The translations under genes and the position numbers were made by a program. The notes under the pieces were generated by a model. It saw only the letters and a program-made list of their open reading frames with translations. It did no database searches and was not told the origin of the DNA. Shown here one piece after another: positions 58,033 through 64,000 of a stretch of DNA of 64,000 nt; within the stretch, counting starts at the first letter, position 1, and each line of letters opens with the position of its first letter. The DNA is taken from positions 1-64,000 of IMG/VR virus record IMGVR_UViG_3300008266_008316; one strand, written 5' to 3'. Source of the DNA: a virus.

Positions 58033-59400
58033 TTAATAAATTTCGGACCATAACATCGTTCCACCAACATTTGTTGAGTCGGCAGTCATATTCTTTGCGA
58101 TTAATACATAGATTTCACTATCTGTACTATCGTAATTTTGTGCGATAAAGTTTTGTTTGTTGGTAACACCGGATTGATTTTGTACTAATGGATTTGCTTG
58201 ATTGATATTCAACGAGTTTGCTCCAACAAATCCGGTCAATAAAGTTTTTCCATCACTATATCCTGTAGCGCTTACATTATATTCCACAACAGAAGTATTG
58301 TTATCTACCGATACCCATGCACTACTAGTGGTTAACATTGACCCACTTGGTAGTTTCGTTAAGGTGTATCGTATCGTTTGTTGGTCCGTAAACACTGCCG
58401 CTTCTTGAATACGAATAAATGCACGATTTGGTAATCCGTTCACCGAGTTCTTTAATCGGATTGCAAGTACGGGTAATGTGGAACCACTTGATAAGGTACG
58501 GAATGATTCGTTAGATATGGAGTATGCTTTACCTGCTTCACTATACCCACCTTCACTTGCGACCGTAGAACAGATTTGTTCCATGTATGATGCGGTAGTC
58601 ACCGAGTTTCTAATTTCACACCGAACGGGAAGATTGGGATTCTGCATATATGCCACATTTAAAATATTCGTGTGGTCAAATACGTGAGTAAGAACTGTAA
58701 TACCCTTGTGTACGAACCCACAACGAACGCGGCCGACTGCTAACCATTGGAAATCAACGTAGAATAATTGCGTCTTGGTTACATCTAATGTGAAGTCACC
58801 ATCCAATAACGTATTCACATTCCAGTTTTCTTGTTTGACACGTTGTTCTGTTACCGACCCCGTGCCGTTGGTAGCAGAACGAATAACGATTTGTAAACTA
58901 CCGGTTGCGTCTTGTTCCAAGAAAATACCATTGTAGTCGTCAAAATATCCTGTACGTTTGGTGGACCCACTTACTGGTGAACCAAATATGAAACTGGAAA
59001 GAATCAATTGACTCTTGCCAGGCATATAATGGTGATACATTTTAGTTTGATGAATAGCGTAACTTGTACTACTTGTTGCGGCAATCGTGACGGATGACCG
59101 ATTAATATTATTGGTCACAGAACCATCACCGTTTAATTTATTGAGGAATACATCTTCAATTCCATAGGTGTGTTTATAATCACCCAACGTAAATGGTTCC
59201 GACATACGGGTACGTCCGAACGCATCAACGGCTGCATTCAGAGAACCGCTAGATATAGACCCTACTGCGGTAGACTTTAGATATGCGTGTTGGTTATATA
59301 GATGGACTAATTCCCATCCTTCCTTACCAACATCATTTAAATACCCCTCTACATCTGGCAATACCCAATCTGGTATCTTGACTATCTTGTGCTGGGACAT
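58033..59400 (-). CDS. Virion structural protein (phage fibre/tail-like), minus strand
   Basis: A 455-aa protein. The N-terminal GYLNDVGKEGWELVHLYNQHAYLKS is followed by FGRTRMSEPFTLGDYKHTYG, YAIHQTKMYHHYMPGKSQLI, GYFDDYNGIFLEQD and VDFQWLAVGRVRCGFVHKG. I recall this set from conserved structural proteins of T4-like and pelagic phages. The rest is Ser/Thr/Gly-rich, as in beta-structured fibres. It and the small gene after it are the only - strand genes in the window. Confidence 0.65.
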   Translation of the reverse strand: MSQHKIVKIPDWVLPDVEGYLNDVGKEGWELVHLYNQHAYLKSTAVGSISSGSLNAAVDAFGRTRMSEPFTLGDYKHTYGIEDVFLNKLNGDGSVTNNINRSSVTIAATSSTSYAIHQTKMYHHYMPGKSQLILSSFIFGSPVSGSTKRTGYFDDYNGIFLEQDATGSLQIVIRSATNGTGSVTEQRVKQENWNVNTLLDGDFTLDVTKTQLFYVDFQWLAVGRVRCGFVHKGITVLTHVFDHTNILNVAYMQNPNLPVRCEIRNSVTTASYMEQICSTVASEGGYSEAGKAYSISNESFRTLSSGSTLPVLAIRLKNSVNGLPNRAFIRIQEAAVFTDQQTIRYTLTKLPSGSMLTTSSAWVSVDNNTSVVEYNVSATGYSDGKTLLTGFVGANSLNINQANPLVQNQSGVTNKQNFIAQNYDSTDSEIYVLIAKNMTADSTNVGGTMLWSEIY

Positions 59401-59464
59401 TTTATTACCTTATTAATATGAAAATACAAGATTAACTCCTAGTATAAATATCAAATAGTTCGAC

Positions 59465-59493
59465 TTGACTTCTAAATTACTAGATGTTATATT
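59465..59493 (+). promoter_or_regulatory. Sigma70-like promoter
   Basis: TTGACT (59465-59470), 17 nt, TATATT (59488-59493). It sits in the 64-nt space between the - strand gene start (59400) and the + strand gene at 59522 and drives the latter. No inverted repeat is seen here. Confidence 0.7.
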
Positions 59494-59521
59494 TCAAAAT
59501 ACCACAGATATGAGGATTTTT

Positions 59522-59929
59522 ATGAGTAAAGAACCTAGACTTCCTGGTTTTGTAATTTACGAAGATGGCGGATACGACCGTGACCTTGCCAAACGTAGTG
59601 TTGGTACGGGGTGGGTTGGTTTGATTGACGAAATCTTTGACAAGAAGGAAAAGCTACAGCTGAACACCGTCAAGATTGTTCAGGTCAAAGAGAAGTATGG
59701 TGGACTCCGTGTATATATTGATGGCTATGAGATGGATGAAAACCATCCTGTTTATAAGTTTGAAAAATTTCTACATGAAGTTGAGAATCGTAGTTTTAAG
59801 ATTTGTGAAGCCTGCGGAAAGCCTGGTGCTGTTCGTGGTCGGCATTGGTATTATACTTCTTGCGACGAACACGCTAAAAACGGTGACCTTCCCCTAAAGG
59901 ACGATAACGATGCCAAAGAAGAAAACTAA
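59522..59929 (+). CDS. Conserved phage protein with zinc-like CEACGKPG motif
   Basis: A 135-aa protein from the ATG at 59522 (GAGGA site). CEACGKPGAVRGRHWYYTSCDEHA is a common signature in unannotated phage proteins and may bind zinc. It is acidic in the middle. An in-frame start at 59465 would lie in the promoter and is rejected. It overlaps the next gene by 20 nt. Confidence 0.65.
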   Translation: MSKEPRLPGFVIYEDGGYDRDLAKRSVGTGWVGLIDEIFDKKEKLQLNTVKIVQVKEKYGGLRVYIDGYEMDENHPVYKFEKFLHEVENRSFKICEACGKPGAVRGRHWYYTSCDEHAKNGDLPLKDDNDAKEEN

Positions 59930-60143
59930 ACCAGAAGAGTTCCACTTGAAGTTTACGGGCAAGATGAGTATCCTTATTGAACTGGAAGGTCATGGTCCGT
60001 TGGAATTTCGAGTCAATGATTTACAAGTGGTGAAGGATGCTGTACAAATTATACTAGACCACACAAATAATAAAACACCCGTAAATTCATACGGCAAGCG
60101 TGAACAGAAAACGATGCAGAAAATACTGGATGGTATCGAATGA
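59910..60143 (+). CDS. Small basic phage protein, unknown
   Basis: A 77-aa protein with a Lys-rich start (MPKKKTKPEEFHLKFTGKMSI) and a compact alpha/beta body. ATGA coupling to the nuclease gene suggests a helper or a regulator. No family is recognised. Confidence 0.55.
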   Translation: MPKKKTKPEEFHLKFTGKMSILIELEGHGPLEFRVNDLQVVKDAVQIILDHTNNKTPVNSYGKREQKTMQKILDGIE

Positions 60144-61015
60144 ACAAGATTAGTTATAGTCAATATACAATGTGGGCGAATTGTCCCCAAGCGTGGAAGT
60201 TGAAGTATATTGATGGACACAAGTTTGATGATACGTCTATCAATACCATCTTCGGTACAGCTATTCACGAAGTGGTGCAAGAGTGGCTAGACACATTGTA
60301 TAACAAGAGTGAGACTGTTGCCAAGTCCGTGTATTTACATGACACGTTCAAAGATAAGCTCATTACCTTGTTTAAGGAAAATGTAATTATTGATGCTAAT
60401 GGGGAGAAAACCTTTCTGTCCGATAAGAAAACGTTGATGGAGTATTACGAACAAGGCTGTCAGATTATTACTTACATCCAACAGAACTATAAGAAAATCT
60501 TTCCTACGTCTAATACGCGGCTCTTTGGTATCGAATACGAACTTCATGCCGAAATCAAACCTGGCGTAAACTATATCGGATACATTGACATCGTGACGTA
60601 TAACGAACTGACGGGCAAGTATGTTCTATATGATTTGAAAACGTCACGGGCTGGCTGGGACCAAAAAACAAAGACTGACCCGTATAAGGTTGGACAGTTG
60701 CTTCTATACAAGACGTTCTTCGCACAACAAGAGGGAGTCGATATTGACAGTATTTCGGTAGAGTTTATTATTCTCAAGCGTACGATTTTCGAGAACTCTC
60801 CATATCCAATCCCACGCGTCAGTAAGTTTGAACCACCCAACAAGACGCCTTCGCTAAACAAGAATTGGGATCGATTCCAGCAATTCGTAGACACGGCTTT
60901 CGACGAGGAGGGTAACTACATCACGGAACAGAAAGCAACCCCGAGTAAAGAGGCATGTCGGTGGTGTGTATATCGGGATAAGAAAGAATTGTGTTCCGTT
61001 GGGGTGAAAAAGTAG
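60140..61015 (+). CDS. PD-(D/E)XK nuclease with Cys cluster (Cas4/RecB/AddB-like)
   Basis: A 291-aa protein. SYSQYTMWANCPQAWKLKYI has the first Cys. GTAIHEVVQEW, then YIGYIDIVTYN and YVLYDLKTSR give the nuclease core (D..DLK), and a Q-motif (KVGQLLLYKTFF) follows. CRWCVYRDKKELC near the end adds three Cys, so a 4Fe-4S cluster like Cas4/AddB is possible. It may process DNA ends in recombination or degrade host DNA. Confidence 0.75.
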   Translation: MNKISYSQYTMWANCPQAWKLKYIDGHKFDDTSINTIFGTAIHEVVQEWLDTLYNKSETVAKSVYLHDTFKDKLITLFKENVIIDANGEKTFLSDKKTLMEYYEQGCQIITYIQQNYKKIFPTSNTRLFGIEYELHAEIKPGVNYIGYIDIVTYNELTGKYVLYDLKTSRAGWDQKTKTDPYKVGQLLLYKTFFAQQEGVDIDSISVEFIILKRTIFENSPYPIPRVSKFEPPNKTPSLNKNWDRFQQFVDTAFDEEGNYITEQKATPSKEACRWCVYRDKKELCSVGVKK

Positions 61016-61050
61016 ATTAAGAAAATATAATAAACATAGTATAGGACTAG

Positions 61051-61068
61051 ATAGTAATACATTACTAT
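61051..61068. promoter_or_regulatory. Palindromic operator-like site
   Basis: ATAGTAAT (61051-61058) and ATTACTAT (61061-61068) form an 8-bp perfect inverted repeat with a 2-nt spacer in the 101-nt space before the lipoprotein gene. A TATTTATA element overlaps its right end. This arrangement suggests a dimeric repressor site over a promoter, but it is AT-rich and could be chance. Confidence 0.4.
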
Positions 61069-61116
61069 TTATAGATACTAATGGTTATTTCCACAAAATG
61101 ACCAGAGGTTTATTGT

Positions 61117-61779
61117 ATGACTCGCAACGGAGTTTCTGCAAAGCTCAAAGGTATTCTTTTTATTGCAATTACGGTTCTGTATGCGTGTTCAGACTCATCA
61201 ACACAAGCGGTAGACCCAGTAATACCGCCGGATGACGCTGGAGTATCATTTTCGATGTTGTCTAGTATCATCACCGCCACGGACACGAACATCAATATTC
61301 GTGTTTCGTGGAAAGCTCCAAATGACCCATTTGGTGCACCAGAATTTTACAGACACACGATGGTATCATCAAAAGTCGTAACAGACTCTACTACTGGAAA
61401 TTTACCTACACTTAAGCAGGTAAATGGATTGGCCGATACTGTTCGTATTTCCCTAAAAAAGATAAACGATACGGTTACACTTACGTCGAACGTGTGGTCA
61501 GTTCGTCGTAGTTTACAATCCACAACGCCTGGAATTGGAAAGCTCTTTGTAAGAAGAGGCGACCGAGCACCGTTACCACCTGACTCTATTAAGGTGGATA
61601 CCATTGTAATACCAGCTGCGCCCGTAATAGGAAGTATGTCATCTGTCCTATTTCAAAATAATGCAAATACAAGATTGATAAATGAACAATCGTACAACTC
61701 TATGTTTGGAAGTTACAAAAATGGAGTTAGTATATACAAACTAGGAAACACCACCTACTTAACGATTATTCCACAATAG
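61117..61779 (+). CDS. Predicted exported lipoprotein
   Basis: A 220-aa protein. A basic N-terminus, hydrophobic stretch and the box LYAC (Cys24) mark a lipoprotein signal. The mature part is Thr/Ser/Val-rich and beta-like (VRVSW/..VSWKAP fibronectin-like patterns are hinted). It looks more like a bacterial envelope protein than a virion protein. It may change the host surface. Confidence 0.65.
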   Translation: MTRNGVSAKLKGILFIAITVLYACSDSSTQAVDPVIPPDDAGVSFSMLSSIITATDTNINIRVSWKAPNDPFGAPEFYRHTMVSSKVVTDSTTGNLPTLKQVNGLADTVRISLKKINDTVTLTSNVWSVRRSLQSTTPGIGKLFVRRGDRAPLPPDSIKVDTIVIPAAPVIGSMSSVLFQNNANTRLINEQSYNSMFGSYKNGVSIYKLGNTTYLTIIPQ

Positions 61780-61795
61780 TATTTACGAGGTTACT

Positions 61796-62413
61796 ATGAA
61801 ATGGTTATCTAGTATTCTTGCAACATTAGTGATTTCCACTACAGCATATGCACAACCAACCCGACCGGTCGCATCGGTCAGTATGTTAACCGCCTCTCGA
61901 CAAATTGCATTTCAATTGACTTGGACACAACGAGAGGCGGTTGATAGTACGATGGTAGCAGTCTTTCTGTCGAGTGATACGGTTCCAATCTTATACAGAC
62001 GAACACAGTCACCAGACACTATTCGATTTACTATTCCAACCGACACAACCACATACAGATTCTTGTTGGTAAACGTCCGTAGAAATATTGTAAGTCCGCC
62101 GGCAAATGTGAATTTCTATTTCGACGCAGATGCATACTATGTACCCAGCGGATTGTCGGTGTATCCTAAAACAGTCACTATTGATTCAACGAGCGTCACT
62201 CGTCAAGTACAGTTTTGCGCCTTCATTAAGTTTGCAGATGGTACTACAGTAATGCGAGATAGAGATTTGGTTATTCCAAAGTGTATTGAATACTACAATA
62301 CAATTCCCGTGGACCAACGTTCTACTGGTGGAGCAAAGCAACGAGTGGCAAATAAAATGTGTTTGTCGTGGACAACTACGGGCGGAACGATTGAGAACGA
62401 AGTGTGTTCATAA
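61796..62413 (+). CDS. Predicted secreted protein
   Basis: A 205-aa protein. A signal peptide ends TTAYAQP (signal-peptidase site after AYA). The rest is Thr/Val-rich beta structure, with four Cys in the C-terminal half that may form disulphides. It follows the lipoprotein by 16 nt in the same likely operon. The role is unknown. Confidence 0.65.
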   Translation: MKWLSSILATLVISTTAYAQPTRPVASVSMLTASRQIAFQLTWTQREAVDSTMVAVFLSSDTVPILYRRTQSPDTIRFTIPTDTTTYRFLLVNVRRNIVSPPANVNFYFDADAYYVPSGLSVYPKTVTIDSTSVTRQVQFCAFIKFADGTTVMRDRDLVIPKCIEYYNTIPVDQRSTGGAKQRVANKMCLSWTTTGGTIENEVCS

Positions 62414-62730
62414 AAGCTATAACGTTTAGTCTCGCTCTACAGACAAGTCAAATTAAAGTCGTTTATTCCTACGACAGAAAAACATATGATAGTTTGGAAG
62501 TCATTGTCAACAAAAATCAAAAAACGATTTACCACAAAAATCATACGTTATTCGCCGATATTGATTCAACTGATATTGGGTATGCTAGAAAAGCTGATAC
62601 GGTTGAAGTAATCCTACGGGGCTATAAAAAAGATTTATATTGTTTCCCCCTTATAGACAGACTAATATATCCTTATTATAGGATTTCGTATGGGCTAAAC
62701 TTTGAATGTACCAAATTAAATGGTATTTAA
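62404..62730 (+). CDS. Predicted exported or small beta protein, GTG start
   Basis: A 108-aa protein beginning at GTG 62404, overlapping the secreted protein gene by 10 nt. The first about 15 residues (MFIKAITFSLALQTSQ) are signal-like but weak. It is otherwise a Lys/Asp/Tyr-rich protein. It ends just before the next promoter. The function is unknown. Confidence 0.5.
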   Translation: MFIKAITFSLALQTSQIKVVYSYDRKTYDSLEVIVNKNQKTIYHKNHTLFADIDSTDIGYARKADTVEVILRGYKKDLYCFPLIDRLIYPYYRISYGLNFECTKLNGI

Positions 62731-62735
62731 TAGAC

Positions 62736-62764
62736 TTGACAAGTGGCCTCGCAGATGGTATATT
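62736..62764 (+). promoter_or_regulatory. Promoter within a long inverted repeat that also covers the ribosome site
   Basis: TTGACA (62736-62741), 17 nt, TATATT (62759-62764). An 11-bp stem (62745-62755 with 62776-62786, one G-T) encloses a 5-bp inner stem (62758-62762 with 62770-62774). The right arm contains the GAGG ribosome site (62781-62784) of the SpoU-like gene. Confidence 0.8.
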
Positions 62765-62792
62765 TAGAGTATACTTCTGCGAGGTCATTTCT

Positions 62793-63404
62793 ATGAAAGA
62801 AAATCCAATGGTGAACTATAGTAAGATTATTGCCGATACGGCTAGTAATCATTACAACGTTCGTGATGAGTATAAGACGAATACCTACGAACAGAATGTC
62901 GCTATCACGATGAGTGAACAGCGTCGGTTCTCCGTGGCGTGTATCAACATTACGGGTGAACTCAATATCGGAATGATGATTCGGTCTGCGTGTCTATTGG
63001 GTGCAGAGAACTTTTATATCTTTGGACGAAAGAAATTCGATAAGCGGTCCACAGTAGGGGCTGAGAAATACATTAATATCGTCCAGTATACGTTTGATGA
63101 CCCGATACACGCGGATACCGAAATCAACGAACGATTGGAGTATTTGCTGAAGTGGAATAGCGTGGTCTTGTGTGAACATGGTGGTGTTGAAATTGGTTCA
63201 TATATGTCCACGCCGATGTATAAGGAATTGAAGAATCCGTTGTTCGTGTTCGGTTCGGAGAGTCACGGGCTACCAGAAGTAGTAATAAACAATCCACACT
63301 TCTATAAGTTGAGTATTCCGCAACGTGGAGTCCTTCGTTCGTTTAACGTCAGTGCGGCAATGAATATTATGTGTTGGGATTATATTAAGGAGACGCATCT
63401 GTGA
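62793..63404 (+). CDS. SpoU/TrmH-family RNA 2'-O-methyltransferase
   Basis: A 203-aa protein from the ATG at 62793, 8 nt after GAGG. The knotted-fold motifs are complete: GELNIGMMIRSACLLGAENFYIFG, PLFVFGSESHGLP and LSIPQRGVLRSFNVSAAMNI. These enzymes methylate ribose in rRNA or tRNA. A phage copy may protect or tune host or phage RNA. The next gene starts in its stop (GTGA). Confidence 0.8.
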   Translation: MKENPMVNYSKIIADTASNHYNVRDEYKTNTYEQNVAITMSEQRRFSVACINITGELNIGMMIRSACLLGAENFYIFGRKKFDKRSTVGAEKYINIVQYTFDDPIHADTEINERLEYLLKWNSVVLCEHGGVEIGSYMSTPMYKELKNPLFVFGSESHGLPEVVINNPHFYKLSIPQRGVLRSFNVSAAMNIMCWDYIKETHL

Positions 63405-64000
63405 TTAAGTTAGTTATATTTGATTTGGACGGGGTGTTGGTAGAGGCCAAAGAGATTCATTATCAATCCCTCAACAACGCAATACTTGAAGTCACAAATA
63501 ATCCCAAGTGGGTGATTGGATGGGAAGAACATCTGTCGGTATATGATGGTCGTAAAACCAATGAAAAGTTGGAAATACTTACAGCAAATAAAGGATTGCC
63601 AGAGGGATTCCACGAACCAATTTGGAAATGTAAACAGAGTAAAACGTTAGAAGCGTTAGGTGGTCTTACGATTGATACACGATTGCAACTGCTGTTCAAA
63701 AGATTGATCAGTGAAAAATATAAGATTGCATGTTGTTCTAATTCCATCCGCCGGACTGTATTGACAGTCTTGGCTAAGATGGGATTAATTGAGTATATGG
63801 ACTTGATTATTTCAAATGAAGATGTAAAGAACAGTAAACCCCATCCTGAAATGTACTGGAAAGCAATGAGTACGATGGGGGTTTTGCCGGAAGAAACATT
63901 AATTGTCGAAGATAGTCCGCCGGGATTGTTGGCAGCTGCACGTAGTCGAGCTAATGTACTACGTGTCAATAATCCAAAAGATTTGACGGAAGAAAAGATA
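63401..64000 (+). CDS. HAD-family phosphatase (partial, cut by window edge)
   Basis: Starts at GTG 63401, overlapping the SpoU stop (GTGA), and stays open to the window end (200 codons). Motif I is VIFDLDGVLVEA (Asp8/Asp10), motif II ACCSNSI, the Lys KNSKPHPEMYW, motif III/IV IVEDSPPGLLAA. It resembles the beta-phosphoglucomutase/phosphatase branch of HAD hydrolases. The 3' end is outside. Confidence 0.75.
   Translation, partial: MIKLVIFDLDGVLVEAKEIHYQSLNNAILEVTNNPKWVIGWEEHLSVYDGRKTNEKLEILTANKGLPEGFHEPIWKCKQSKTLEALGGLTIDTRLQLLFKRLISEKYKIACCSNSIRRTVLTVLAKMGLIEYMDLIISNEDVKNSKPHPEMYWKAMSTMGVLPEETLIVEDSPPGLLAAARSRANVLRVNNPKDLTEEKI

Noticed and set aside
59465-59521. Longer start (TTG) for the 59522 gene
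   Set aside because: The TTG is the -35 box of the promoter; the ATG at 59522 has a good ribosome site.

Overview
This window is 64 kb from inside a large tailed phage of the T4-like contractile-tail (myovirus) type. It carries T4-family replication and recombination genes: a gp32-like ssDNA-binding protein, UvsX/RecA, a FEN-type 5'-3' exonuclease, the gp41 helicase, gp43 family-B polymerase, gp45 clamp, gp44 and gp62 clamp loader, an ATP-dependent ligase and a UvsW-like SNF2 helicase. It also carries baseplate and tail genes and a tape measure. Almost every gene is on the + strand, packed with 1-40 nt overlaps and good AGGAG-type ribosome sites. Only two virion-like genes (57.8-59.4 kb) are on the - strand. 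The host is not visible. Sigma70-type promoters (TTGACA-17-TATATT), strong Shine-Dalgarno sites, lipoprotein signals and an LpxH-like enzyme point to a Gram-negative bacterium and argue against Bacteroidota.

Layout. 0-10.2 kb: the 3' end of a Pro/Thr/Ser-repeat surface protein, followed by a sugar and protein-decoration cluster. The cluster has a GDP-mannose 3,5-epimerase-like enzyme, a three-domain glycosyltransferase, a second GT60-like transferase, two NodU/TobZ-type carbamoyltransferases, a GT31/fringe-like protein, a 2OG-Fe(II) oxygenase and a methyltransferase. 10.2-13.4 kb: a DUF6065-like protein and an SNF2 helicase. 13.4-24.8 kb: tail and baseplate genes (gp26-like, tape measure, gp53/LysM-like, and a 1180-aa hub-like protein with an M15 peptidase domain). 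24.8-27.3 kb: a reduced family-A DNA polymerase and an Ntn-hydrolase. 27.3-43.8 kb: replication and nucleotide metabolism (gp32, UvsX, exonuclease, helicase, class II ribonucleotide reductase, thioredoxins, dUTPase, gp43, ligase) with sugar enzymes between them. 43.8-49.7 kb: small phage genes, a tRNA-like RNA, an amidase, a DNA methyltransferase and a UDP-sugar dehydrogenase. 49.7-57.8 kb: clamp, clamp loader, DUF4338-like, Mom-like, ClpP-like, SPFH and dCMP deaminase genes. 59.5-64 kb: a Cas4/RecB-like nuclease, three exported host-like proteins, a SpoU methylase and a HAD hydrolase cut by the window edge.

The most striking possibility is in the first 10 kb. A Pro-rich TPSPV-repeat protein lies next to a prolyl-hydroxylase-like oxygenase and transferases resembling plant Hyp/Ser glycosyltransferases, Dictyostelium Skp1 GlcNAc-transferase and protein O-fucosyltransferase. 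This could be a phage-encoded, eukaryote-like hydroxyproline/serine O-glycosylation pathway acting on the phage's own surface protein. That is an inference from family resemblance and gene order.

Three further themes recur. First, several promoters sit inside inverted repeats with the -10 box in or next to the loop, so only read-through RNA would form the hairpin. Second, replication genes show interrupted frames or missing core motifs: uvsX has lost its P-loop, gp62 has an apparent one-base shift, and the dUTPase lacks motif 2. Third, there is a tRNA-like RNA with an oversized anticodon region. Functions come from reading motifs by eye; no database search was run.
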